Part shown: piece after piece, positions 12,066 through 21,024 of the stretch
Position numbering within the stretch: position 1 is the first letter of the stretch
How the letters are laid out: every line of letters starts with the position of its first letter
Assembly (NCBI GenBank): GCA_003725745.1
Contig: RHDP01000001.1
Span: forward strand, 1,333,501-1,397,500
Length of the DNA: 64,000 bases
Source: Streptomyces sp. I6
GTDB taxonomy: Bacteria; Actinomycetota; Actinomycetes; Streptomycetales; Streptomycetaceae
Reading direction: 5' to 3'
The notes under the pieces: model-generated
The model's database searches: none
Seen by the model: only the letters and a program-made list of their open reading frames with translations
What the model was told of the DNA's origin: nothing
Translations under genes and position numbers: made by a program

Positions 12066-12731
12066 CTACCGCTGGTCCTGGCCCCTGGCGGCCTTCTTCT
12101 CCTCGGCGTCCTCGATGACCGCCTCCGCGACCTGCTGCATCGACAGCCGGCGGTCCATCGACGTCTTCTGGATCCACCGGAACGCGGCCGGCTCGGTCAG
12201 CCCGTACTGCGTCTGCAGAACGCTCTTCGCCCGGTCCACCAGCTTCCGCGTCTCCAGCCGCTGGGCGAGATCCGCGACCTCCTTCTCCAGCGCACGCAGC
12301 TCCGCGAACCGCGACACCGCCATCTCGATCGCCGGCACCACGTCGCTCTTGCTGAACGGCTTCACCAGGTACGCCATCGCCCCGGCGTCCCGCGCGCGCT
12401 CGACGAGATCGCGCTGGGAGAACGCGGTCAGCATCAGGACCGGCGCGATCGACTCCTCCGCGATCTTCTCGGCCGCGGAAATCCCGTCGAGCACCGGCAT
12501 CTTCACGTCGAGGATCACCAGATCCGGCCGTTGCTCGCGGGCGAGCTCCACGGCCCGCTGCCCGTCCCCGGCCTCGCCGACGACCGTGTACCCCTCTTCC
12601 TCGAGCATCTCTTTCAGGTCGAGGCGGATCAGGGCCTCGTCCTCTGCGATGACGACACGGGTCGTCATCGGCGGGACGTGCGACGCGTTGCCGTCGTCGG
12701 CGACGGGCTGGGGCGACTCGGGGGCGGTCAC
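12066..12731 (-). CDS. pdtaR: ANTAR-domain response regulator, PdtaR-like
   Basis: A 221-residue two-domain protein. After a short leader, the receiver domain begins TTRVVIAEDEALIRLDLKEML. The phospho-acceptor Asp is in LVILDVKMP, and the Thr and Lys switch residues are in LMLTAFS and YLVKPFS. A helical linker leads to the ANTAR RNA-binding domain (LETRKLVDRAKSVLQTQYGLTEPAAFRWIQKTSMDRRLSMQQVAEAV). ANTAR regulators bind dual-hexaloop RNA hairpins and prevent termination. The start is a GTG with GAGGAG five bases upstream; an internal ATG at 12668 would give just the two domains. The partner kinase PdtaS is not in this window. The gene converges with livF. Confidence 0.9.
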   Translation of the reverse strand: MTAPESPQPVADDGNASHVPPMTTRVVIAEDEALIRLDLKEMLEEEGYTVVGEAGDGQRAVELAREQRPDLVILDVKMPVLDGISAAEKIAEESIAPVLMLTAFSQRDLVERARDAGAMAYLVKPFSKSDVVPAIEMAVSRFAELRALEKEVADLAQRLETRKLVDRAKSVLQTQYGLTEPAAFRWIQKTSMDRRLSMQQVAEAVIEDAEEKKAARGQDQR

Positions 12732-12831
12732 GGGAGCTCCTCGGTGCGGGGCCGGTGCTGCTGCCCATGAGCCTACCTAGCTGCGGTATGGTGGACGCGC
12801 AGAGGGTCAGGGGAAACCTTCGATTCTGCTA

Positions 12832-12906
12832 GCCCCGGTAGCCCAACTGGCAGCAGGCAATGGATTCAAAACCCATACAGTGTCGGTTCGAATCCGACCC
12901 GGGGCA
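12832..12906 (+). tRNA. tRNA with anticodon CAA (Leu-type), short variable arm
   Basis: A full cloverleaf can be drawn. The acceptor stem GCCCCGG pairs with CCGGGGC. The D-arm has the GG pair in its loop. The anticodon stem is 12860-12864 with 12872-12876 and has an A·C mismatch closing the loop. The loop is TTCAAAA with anticodon CAA at 12867-12869. The variable region is only five bases (12877-12881). The T-arm GTCGG-TTCGAAT-CCGAC is perfect. The discriminator is A and no CCA is encoded. CAA should read UUG Leu codons, but bacterial tRNA-Leu normally carries a long class II variable arm, which is missing. Annotation tools would probably still call it tRNA-Leu. Confidence 0.88.
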
Positions 12907-13010
12907 CTTTTCCTTCACTTCCAAGGTCACCCTCTGATCTCGCAGAAATCACCCGACCTTGTGAAAGGCGCCCCGAGCCCCCTCGCGGCCAGTCCCGGTG
13001 AGCCAATCTC

Positions 13011-13799
13011 GTGCACATGTACGACATCAGCGTGCGCGAGCACGCGCTGGCGCTGGTTGCCGCCGGTCGCAGCCTGAACTCCGTGAGCAAGGAGACGGGG
13101 ATATCCCGTGCCGCCATCCGTGCCTGGCAGGTGCGGATCGAGCCACTCCCCCGTCTGCTCCGCCTGGCGGCCCCCTGCCCGCGATGCCGTACGGAGCCCA
13201 CGGAACCCCGGGATACCGCCGCCTACACCTACCTCCTCGGGCTGTACCTCGGCGACGGATGCATCAGTGCCCACCCGCGCGGCGGCCACCATCTGCGGAT
13301 CGCCTGCGCCGACGCCTGGCCGGGATTGATCGACGCCTGCCGCACGGCGATCACGTCGGTGCGGCCGGAGGACGGGGTGTACATCTTGCAGAAGCAGGGG
13401 TGCGTCATGGTCACGAGCTACGGACGGCACTGGACATGCCTCTTTCCGCAGCACGGCCCCGGCAGGAAGCACCACCGCACGATCGCTCTCGAGGACTGGC
13501 AGCAGCGCATCGTCGATGCTCATCCATGGGAACTCGTGCGAGGGCTTGTCCACTCCGACGGCTGCCGTGTCACCAACTGGACCACCCGCGTCGTCGGGGG
13601 AGAGAGCAAGCGCTACGAGTACCCGCGCTACTTCTTCACCAACACGTCCACCGACATCGTGAAGCTCTTCACCGACACCCTCGACGGGCTCGGAGTGGCA
13701 TGGCGGACACTCCGTCAGAGGCGAGCTGCCGTAACGGTCTCCGTCGCCCGGCGGGAGTCCGTCGCGCTCATGGACGCGCATATCGGCCCCAAGTACTGA
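13011..13799 (+). CDS. HTH and LAGLIDADG-like DNA-binding protein next to tRNA
   Basis: A 262-residue protein. Residues 5-42 look like a transposase/terminase-type helix-turn-helix (LVAAGRSLNSVSKETGISRAAIRAW). A single CPRC knuckle lies at 56-59. Two LAGLIDADG-type motifs follow, YLLGLYLGDGCIS at 74-86 and ELVRGLVHSDGCRV at 174-187. Both keep the acidic residue that binds the catalytic metal in homing endonucleases. The start is the GTG at 13011, eight bases after GGTGAG; an ATG two codons later is possible. It begins 104 bases after the tRNA on the same strand. It could be a free-standing homing endonuclease or a regulator that has kept the fold, as WhiA has. No intron or intein is seen in the neighbours. 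Function unknown. Confidence 0.78.
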   Translation: MHMYDISVREHALALVAAGRSLNSVSKETGISRAAIRAWQVRIEPLPRLLRLAAPCPRCRTEPTEPRDTAAYTYLLGLYLGDGCISAHPRGGHHLRIACADAWPGLIDACRTAITSVRPEDGVYILQKQGCVMVTSYGRHWTCLFPQHGPGRKHHRTIALEDWQQRIVDAHPWELVRGLVHSDGCRVTNWTTRVVGGESKRYEYPRYFFTNTSTDIVKLFTDTLDGLGVAWRTLRQRRAAVTVSVARRESVALMDAHIGPKY

Positions 13800-13987
13800 G
13801 CGGCCCCGGGTACTGAGCGGTCCCGAAGCACGCGATCGGCGGCGACGGGCACCGGGAAACCTGTTCGACGAAGACGCTGTGGCGCCGCAGGACGACGCGA
13901 AGCCGCTCCCTGCCGCCGCCGACCGGAGCGCGTTCCGCGTCCGGCGGGGCGCCGCGTCGCACACCGGGTTGCCGCGGAGCGCCGCCG

Positions 13988-15424
13988 TCAGGTGCGCGGG
14001 ATGTCGTCCTCGCCGATGTGGTGGACGCGTACGAGGTTGGTGGAGCCGGCGACTCCGGGCGGGGAGCCGGCGGTGATGACGACGGTGTCGCCGTGCCGGG
14101 TGCGCCCGATGCGGAGGAGTTCCTCGTCGACCTGGGCGACCATCGCGTCGGTCGATTCGACACGGGGGCCGAGGAAGGTTTCGACACCCCAGGTGAGGCT
14201 GAGCTGGGAGCGGGTGGCGGGGTCGGGGGTGAAGGCGAGCAGCGGGATGGGTGAGCGGTAGCGGGAGAGGCGTCGTACGGTGTCGCCGGACTGGGTGAAG
14301 GCGACGAGGAACCGGGCGCCGAGGAAGTCGCCGATCTCGGCGGCGGCCCGGGCGACGGAACCGGCCTGGGTGCGGGGTTTGCCGCGTTCGGTCAGCGGGG
14401 GGAGGCCCCTGGCGAGGATCTCCTGCTCGGCGGCTTCGACGATGCGGCTCATCGTGCGGACGGTCTCGACGGGGTACTTGCCGACGCTGGTCTCGCCGGA
14501 GAGCATCACCGCGTCGGTGCCGTCGATGACGGCGTTGGCGACATCGGAGGCCTCGGCGCGGGTGGGCCGGGAGTTGTCGACCATCGAGTCGAGCATCTGG
14601 GTGGCGACGATGACGGGCTTGGCATTGCGCCGGGCGAGCGTGATGGCGCGTTTCTGGACGAGGGGGACGCGTTCCAGGGGCATTTCGACGCCGAGGTCGC
14701 CGCGGGCGACCATGATTCCGTCGAAGGCCGCGACGATGCCGTCGATGCCGTCGACGGCCTGGGGTTTCTCGACCTTGGCGATGACGGGGAGGCGGCGTCC
14801 CTCCTCGTCCATGATGCGGTGGACGTCCTCGATGTCGCGTCCGCTGCGGACGAAGGAGAGGGCGATGACGTCGGCGCCGGTCCTGAGGGCCCAGCGGAGG
14901 TCGTCGACGTCCTTGCCGGAGAGGGCGGGGACGGAGACGGCGACTCCGGGGAGGTTGAGGCCCTTGTGGTCGGAGATCACGCCGCCTTCGACGACGGTGG
15001 TGTGGACCCGGGGGCCGTCGACCGCGGTGACTTCCAGCGAGACACGGCCGTCGTCGACGAGGATGCGCTCTCCGGGGGTGACGTCCTCGGCGAGGCCCGG
15101 GTAGGTGGTGCCGCAGATCTCGCGGTCGCCTTCGACGGGTTCGACGGTGATGGTGAATCGGTCACCGTGTTCAAGGAGTACAGGGCCTTCGCGGAATCGT
15201 CCGAGGCGGATCTTCGGGCCCTGAAGGTCGGCCAGGACGCCGACACTGCGGCCGGTTTCGTCCGAGGCCTTGCGGACGTGCCGGTAGCGCTCCTCGTGAT
15301 CGGCGTGGGTGCCGTGGCTGAGGTTCAGGCGGGCGACGTCCATTCCGGCGTCCACGAGTGCCTTGATCTGCTCGTACGAGTCGGTGGAGGGCCCAAGTGT
15401 GCAGACGATCTTTGCTCGGCGCAT
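13988..15424 (-). CDS. pyk: Pyruvate kinase
   Basis: A 478-residue pyruvate kinase, which converts phosphoenolpyruvate and ADP to pyruvate and ATP in glycolysis. The N-terminus MRRAKIVCTLGPSTDSYEQI and the substrate loop DVARLNLSHGTHADHEER are canonical. The active-site signature IAKVEKPQAVDGID contains the catalytic lysine, and MVARGDLGVEMP holds the metal-binding acidic residues. The C-terminal regulatory domain is complete. The length matches single-copy bacterial enzymes. The ATG at 15424 has only a weak ribosome site. It is convergent with the LAGLIDADG gene; the 188 bases between them hold no other gene. Confidence 0.97.
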   Translation of the reverse strand: MRRAKIVCTLGPSTDSYEQIKALVDAGMDVARLNLSHGTHADHEERYRHVRKASDETGRSVGVLADLQGPKIRLGRFREGPVLLEHGDRFTITVEPVEGDREICGTTYPGLAEDVTPGERILVDDGRVSLEVTAVDGPRVHTTVVEGGVISDHKGLNLPGVAVSVPALSGKDVDDLRWALRTGADVIALSFVRSGRDIEDVHRIMDEEGRRLPVIAKVEKPQAVDGIDGIVAAFDGIMVARGDLGVEMPLERVPLVQKRAITLARRNAKPVIVATQMLDSMVDNSRPTRAEASDVANAVIDGTDAVMLSGETSVGKYPVETVRTMSRIVEAAEQEILARGLPPLTERGKPRTQAGSVARAAAEIGDFLGARFLVAFTQSGDTVRRLSRYRSPIPLLAFTPDPATRSQLSLTWGVETFLGPRVESTDAMVAQVDEELLRIGRTRHGDTVVITAGSPPGVAGSTNLVRVHHIGEDDIPRT

Positions 15425-15691
15425 GGCTCGAGCCTATGTCTTACCCGCCGGTAGAGATTTGGCTGGGCATGACGACTCAACGACCTTTCCATGAAGCCTT
15501 TTTGACAAGTATTGAATTGTGCGGGGGGCTGCTCTTCTGAGCATTCGGGCGCGCCCCGGTCGGCGCCGCGGATCCCCTTCCGTCGAGCCGCCCATCGGCC
15601 GGTCTCGGGCACTTTTGCAGGGGGCCGTCCTGCGGCAGACTCTACGCGCGTTGTTCCACGCGCGTAGCACCATCGGGAAGAGGGAGATCAC

Positions 15692-17487
15692 ATGCCGCTC
15701 AATCGCAGGACGTTCCTGGGCCGTTCGGCCGCCGCGGGGCCGGAGCCGCGATCGCGGGCGGCCTTGCCGCCCCCGCCGAGGCCCACGGCCGCCCGGAGCA
15801 GCGGCGGAAGCGGTACTCGTTCACCGTGATGGGGACCACCGATCTGCACGGGAACGTCTTCAACTGGGACTACTTCACCGACCGGGAGTTCGACGACAAG
15901 GCCCACAACGACGTCGGCCTGGCCAAGATCTCCACCTTGGTGAACCAGGTGCGCGAGGAGAAGGGGCGCCGCAACACCCTGCTGATCGACGCCGGTGACA
16001 CGATCCAGGGCACGCAGCTGTCCTACTACTACGCCAAGGTCGACCCCATCACCGCGCACCGCGGGCCCGTGCACCCCATGGCGCGGGCCATGAACGCCAT
16101 CGGATACGACGCGGCCGCACTCGGCAACCACGAGTTCAACTACGGCATCCCGGTGCTGCGCAGGTTCCAGGAGCAGTGCGACTTCCCGCTGCTGGGCGCC
16201 AACGCCCTGGACGCGAGGACCCTGCGGCCGGCGTTCCCGCCGTACAGCATGCACCGGCTGCGCACCCCGCACGGCCGCGATGTGCGGGTGGCGGTGCTGG
16301 GGCTGACGAACCCGGGCATCGCGATCTGGGACAAGGCCCACGTCAGCGGGCAGATGGTCTTCCCGGGACTGGAGGAGCAGGCGGCGAAGTGGGTGCCGAG
16401 GCTCCGCTCGATGGGGGCGGACGTGGTGGTCGTCTCGGCGCACTCGGGTTCGAGTGGCACCTCCTCGTACGGTGACCAGCTTCCGTACGTCGAGAACGCG
16501 GCTGCGCTGGTGGCCGAGCAGGTGCCGGGGATCGACGCGATCCTGGTGGGGCACGCGCACACGGAGATCGCCGAGTACACGGTCGCCAACCGGCAGACGG
16601 GCGCTCCGGTGGTGCTGTCCGAGCCGCTGAAGTGGGGCCAGCGGCTCACGCTGTTCGACTTCGACCTGGTGTGGGAGCGGGGCCGGTGGACGGTGGCGAA
16701 GGTGGGGGCGAAGGTCCTCAACTCCAACACGGTCGCGGAGGACCCGAGGATCACGAGGCTGCTGGGTGACGAGCACGAGAAGGTCGTCGCGTACGTCAAC
16801 CAGGTGATCGGCACGTCCACGGCCGCGATGGCGACGGCCGAGGCCCCGTGGAGGGACGAGCCGATCATCGACCTGATCAACCAGGTGCAGGTGGAGACGG
16901 TACGGGAGGCGCTGGCGGGCGGACAGTGGGCGGCGCTGCCGGTGCTGTCGCAGGCGTCGTGCTTCTCGCGCTCGGCGGCGATCCCGGCGGGCGCGGTGAC
17001 GATCCGGGACGCGGCCGGGCTCTATCCGTTCGAGAACACGCTGGAGGCGCGGCTGATGACCGGCGCCCAGCTGAAGGACTATCTGGAGTACTCGGCGCGG
17101 TACTACGTGCAGACGCCTGCCGGGGCGCCGGTGGACACGGCGAAGCTGACGAACGCCGACGGCATACCGGACTACAACTACGACGCGGTGTCGGGCCTGA
17201 CGTACGAGATCGACATCGCGAGGCCGGCCGGGTCGCGGATCGTGGACCTGTCCTTCGAGGGCGAGCCGATCGATCCGGAGGCGCGGTTCGTGCTGGCGGT
17301 GAACAACTACCGGGCCGCCGGCGGCGGTGCCTTCCCGCATGTCGCCGGGGCCGAGCAGGTGTGGTCGAACTCGGACGAGATCCGCAACACGATCATCCAG
17401 TGGGTGCGGGCGAAGGGGACCGTGGACCCGGCGGCGTTCGCGTCGGTGGGCTGGAGGCTGACCCGGGACGGTGATCCGGTCTTCTGA
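15692..17487 (+). CDS. Tat-exported 5'-nucleotidase/metallophosphoesterase (frameshift in signal peptide)
   Basis: The ATG at 15692 follows GGGAGA and opens a twin-arginine signal (MPLNRRTFLGRSAAAG). The given frame then stops early. One extra G in the GGGG at 15736-15739 restores a clean Ala-rich h-region, the site APAEAHG and a mature enzyme, 598 residues in all. The metallophosphoesterase domain shows the five usual metal/phosphate motifs: TTDLHGN, DAGDTIQGT, ALGNHEFNYG, VVVSAHSG and VGHAHTEI. The 5'-nucleotidase C-terminal domain begins near YPFENTLEARLMTGAQLKD. The family hydrolyses extracellular nucleotides or 2',3'-cyclic nucleotides. It is divergent from pyk. Confidence 0.9.
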
Positions 17488-17721
17488 GGGCTGCCCGTCA
17501 TCCCCGGCGGATCAGCGCGCGGCGTCGGATGCGGTGCACCGCGAGGTAGCGGGCTGGCCCCCTACCGGGTGTGTCCGGGCGATCGGACAATGCCGCGAGG
17601 TGCCGTAGCCGTCGTCGCACGCCCGCCGGGGATTGTGGGTTGGGCATCAGTGCCACGTCGGGCATGGTCCGCCGCGTCAGGCCTGGTCCGCCGCGTCGGG
17701 GCAGGTCCGCCGCGAGGGGTG

Positions 17722-19147
17722 CTAGCACCGCTCCTCGAGCGGGGTGAGCCGGGGCGCCTGGCCGGGGATGCCGGGCTCCTCGCGCCGTTCGAGTCCGAAG
17801 CTGGTGAAGGCGGCGCGGCGGGGCAGCGGGTAGGGCTCTTTGCCGGTGAGGGAGTTGAGGATGGTCGCGCTGCGCCAGGCGGCCAGTCCGAGGTCGGGTG
17901 CGCCCACTCCGTGGGTGTGCCGCTCCGCGTTCTGCACGTACACGGATCCGGTGACCGCGGAGTCCATGACGAGCCGGAAGCGCTCGTCGATGCGGGGCCT
18001 TCCGGAGGCGTCCCGCCGCATGTAGGGGTCGAGGCCGACGAGGAGCCGGTCGAGGGGGCGTTCGCGGTAGCCGGTGGCGAGGACGACGGCGTCGGTGGTG
18101 AGTCGTGTGCGGGCGCCCTGCCGGAGGTGTTCCAGGTGCAGTTCGACCTTGGTGGTGGCGACCCGGCCGGCGGTGCGGACCCGCACACCGGGGGTGAGGA
18201 CGGCGTCGGGCCAGCCGCCGTGCAGGGTGCGCCGGTACAGCTCGTCGTGGATGGCCGCGATGGTGCCGGTGCCGATGCCCTTGTGGAGTTGCCACTGCCG
18301 GGGACGAGGTCGTCCCGTACGGGTTCCGGTAGTGCGTGGAAGTAGCGGACGTAGTCGGGGGTGAAGTGCTCCAGGCCGAGCTTGGAGTACTCCATGGGTG
18401 CGAACGCCTCGGTGCGGGCCAGCCAGTGGACCCGTTCGGCTCCGGCGGGCCGGGCGCGCAGTACGTCGAGGAAGACCTCGGCGCCCGACTGGCCGGAGCC
18501 GATGACGGTGATGTGCCCGGCGGCGAGGAGCCGTTCGCGGTGCTCGAGGTAGTCGGCGGAGTGGATCACGGGGACGCCGGGGGCGTCGGCCAGGGGCTGG
18601 AGCGGTTCGGGCACATGGGGCTCGGTGCCGATGCCGACGACGATGTGCCGGGCGTGGGCTCGGCCCAGTGACTCCACTCCTCCGTGCGGGTCGAGCCGGG
18701 TGAAGTCGACCTCGAACAGGGAGCGTTCCGGGTTCCAGCGGACGGCGTCGACCTGGTGCCCGAAGTGGAGGCCGGGCAGGCGCTCGCTGACCCAGCGGCA
18801 GTAGGCGTCGTACTCGGCGCGCTCGATGTGGAACCGCTCGGCGAAGTAGAAGGGGAAGAGCCGGTCGTGGTCCTTGAGGTAGCCGAGGAACGACCAGGGG
18901 CTGGCGGGGTCGGCGAGGGTGACGAGGTCGGCGAGGAACGGGACTTGGAGGGTGGTGCCGTCGATGAGCAGTCCGGCGTGCCAGTGGAACGCGGGTCGCT
19001 GGTCGTAGAAGGCGGTGGTGGGGCCGTCCGCGGTGCTCCCGGTCCGCAGTCCGTGGGCGAGGGCGGCGAGGGAGAGGTTGAACGGCCCGATGCCGATGCC
19101 GACGAGGTCGTGGGGCTGGTCGGTGCGGGGGGCGGGGTGCCGGTCAT
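17722..19147 (-). CDS. Lysine N6-/ornithine N5-hydroxylase family flavoprotein (two frameshifts)
   Basis: An FAD/NADPH N-hydroxylating monooxygenase of the IucD/DesB type that makes N-hydroxy-amines for siderophores. The FAD motif is LVGIGIGPFNLSLAA. It is followed by FYDQRPAFHWHAGLLIDGTTLQVPFLADLVTL, and the NADPH motif is VIGSGQSGAEVF. The C-terminal ATGYRERPLD and HGVGAPDLGLAAWRSATILNSLTG segments are family-specific. The ATG at 19147 overlaps the decarboxylase stop as ATGA. Two one-base losses break it: the G6 run at 19127-19132 right after the start, and the GGGG at 18300-18303 before RQWQLHKGIGTGTI. Restored length is 475 residues. Together with the upstream decarboxylase it could turn lysine into N-hydroxycadaverine, or act on a similar diamine. 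Confidence 0.88.
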
Positions 19148-20562
19148 CGGGTGCTGTGGCCTTCCACGAGGGCGATGAGGGTGTCGAGGTCGTGCGCGGT
19201 GGTGTGGGGGTTGAGCAGGGTGGCCTTGAGCCAGAGCCTGCCGTCCGCGTGGGCGCGGCCGAGGACGGCGCGGCCGTCGTGCAGGAGCCGGCGGCGCAGG
19301 CCGGCGACGGCGGCGTCGCTCGCGCCGCGGGGCCGGAAGAGGACCGTGGACAGTACGGGTCTGCGGTGGAGTTCCAGGCCGGGGTGTTTGCCGATCAGGT
19401 CGGCGCAGTCCCGGGCGGAGGCGAGAGTGCGGTCGACGAGGTCCGCCAGGCCGTCGCGGCCGAGGGCCCGGAGGGTCACGGCGATCTTGAGGATGTCGGG
19501 CCGGCGGGTCGTCCTCAGCGAGCGGCCGAGGAGGTCGGGCAGCCCGGCCTCGGTGTCGTCGTCGGGGTTCAGGTAGTCCGCGGTGTGGGCGAGCGGTGCG
19601 AGCCGGGCGCTGCCGGGGACGGCGAGGATGCCGGCGGCGACCGGTTGCCAGCCCAGTTTGTGGAGGTCGAGGGTGACGGAGTGGGCGCGGTCCAGACCGC
19701 GCAGCAGGTTCCGGTGGCGGTGGCTGAACAGCAGCGGACCGCCGTAGGCCGCGTCGATGTGCAGTTCGGCGCCGTGGCGTTCGCAGAGGCCCGCGATGCC
19801 GTCGAGCGGGTCGACGAGCCCGGCGTCGGTGGTGCCGGCGGTGGCCGTGACGAGCACGGGGCCGTCGTGCAGGGCGGTGAGGGCGTCGTCGAGGGCGGTG
19901 AGGTCGGTGGTGCCGTCCGGGGCGGGGACGGTGACGGGCTCGGGCAGCCCGAGGAGCCAGGCGGAGCGGCGCACGGAGTGGTGGACGTTCGCGCCGCAGA
20001 CGATCCGGACCGGTCCGTGGTGCTCGCGGGCGAGGAGGACGGCGAGTTGGTTGGCCTCGGTGCCTCCGGTGGTGACCAGGGCGTCGGGGCTCGCGGCTCG
20101 CGGATACACCTCGGCGGCCAGGGCACGGGTCACCTCGGCCTCCAGCGCGGAGGCTGCGGGCGCCTGGTCCCAGGAGTCGAGCGACGGGTTGAGCGCGGAC
20201 GCGGCGAGGTCGGCGGCGACGGCGAGTGCCAGGGGCGGTGTGTGGAGGTGCGCGGCGCAGCGGGGGTCGGCGGGGTCGGCCGCGCCGTACGCGAAGGCCT
20301 CGACGAGGCTGCGGAGCGCTTCCTCGGCGCCGCGGCCGTGGTCGGGGATCACGGGGGTGACGGTCTCCGCCACGGAGCGGCCCATGTGCCGCGGGCCGCC
20401 GGGCGGCAGCGGACCGCCCCGCGCGACGGCCCCCGTGCGGAGTGCGTCCAGGACCACGTCGAGGAGGGGCCTCAGCGCGTCGGGCCCTTCCCTCCCTCCG
20501 GCGAGCGGGGGAAGGTCCCCTCCGGGTCTGCGGCTCGACGTCGGGCGCGGCGGCGTGGTCAT
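19144..20562 (-). CDS. PLP-dependent group II decarboxylase (DesA-like, lysine/diaminobutyrate type)
   Basis: A 472-residue fold-type I PLP enzyme of the aromatic-L-amino-acid/lysine/diaminobutyrate decarboxylase group. The PLP lysine lies in SVTLDLHKLGWQP. The phosphate-binding TTGGTEANQLAVLLARE and the ring-stacking HHSVRRSAWLLG regions are conserved. The N-terminal SMNPSLDSWDQAP-like segment reads ALNPSLDSWDQAPAA, which places it near siderophore decarboxylases such as DesA. The stop overlaps the start of the hydroxylase gene by four bases, so the two are one translational unit. In desferrioxamine-type pathways these two steps give the N-hydroxydiamine monomer. No acyltransferase or NIS synthetase follows here, and I see no iron-box-like repeat upstream. 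Confidence 0.9.
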   Translation of the reverse strand: MTTPPRPTSSRRPGGDLPPLAGGREGPDALRPLLDVVLDALRTGAVARGGPLPPGGPRHMGRSVAETVTPVIPDHGRGAEEALRSLVEAFAYGAADPADPRCAAHLHTPPLALAVAADLAASALNPSLDSWDQAPAASALEAEVTRALAAEVYPRAASPDALVTTGGTEANQLAVLLAREHHGPVRIVCGANVHHSVRRSAWLLGLPEPVTVPAPDGTTDLTALDDALTALHDGPVLVTATAGTTDAGLVDPLDGIAGLCERHGAELHIDAAYGGPLLFSHRHRNLLRGLDRAHSVTLDLHKLGWQPVAAGILAVPGSARLAPLAHTADYLNPDDDTEAGLPDLLGRSLRTTRRPDILKIAVTLRALGRDGLADLVDRTLASARDCADLIGKHPGLELHRRPVLSTVLFRPRGASDAAVAGLRRRLLHDGRAVLGRAHADGRLWLKATLLNPHTTAHDLDTLIALVEGHSTR

Positions 20563-20820
20563 TGCGGGGTCCTCCGGGGCGTCGGCGTCGGCCCTGCGGG
20601 CGCGGAGGGGCCTCCCGCCAGGGTGTACGGGGTCGGGGTGGACTACCCGCAGAGTTCAACGATCCGGACCCGAAAGTGGTACGCGCCCCCGCCGCGGGGC
20701 GGCCGTCGCGCCCGGTGGGTGGGCAGGGGCCCAGCGGGTGGGCAGGGGTCGTGTGGGTGGGCAGGAGCCCAGCGGGCACGAGCGGCCCGGCACAGGACGG
20801 CACGCGTCGGACAGGCACGA

Positions 20821-20954
20821 GCCGGGACGGCACGAACGACCTGGGCACGGCCCCGGGTACAAGCCACCTGAACACAGGAAGCCACCAGCCGGGACAGCAC
20901 GAACGACCTGGGCACGGCCCCGGGTACAAGCCACCTGAACACAGGAAGCCACCA
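20821..20954. repeat. Tandem 67-bp duplication, intergenic
   Basis: Two back-to-back 67-base units (20821-20887 and 20888-20954) differ by one base (GGACGGCACG versus GGACAGCACG). They lie in the 462-base gap between pepN and the decarboxylase gene, whose remaining sequence (20563-20820) is GC-rich with shorter GTGGGCAGG-type repeats and no gene. Confidence 0.9.
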
Positions 20955-21024
20955 GCCGACTGGGCACGGGCGCGCCGCCGCACTCGGCGGCGGCGCACTC
21001 GGCGGCGGCGCCCGGACCTCCGCC

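Noticed and set aside
12600-12830. Prophage or integrated element using the CAA tRNA as attachment site
   Set aside because: No integrase, no repeated 3' tRNA end in the window, and the flanking genes are core chromosomal genes.
20563-20720. Search for an iron box before the DesA-like gene
   Set aside because: No TTAGGTTAGG-like palindrome was found; the sequence is uniformly GC-rich.
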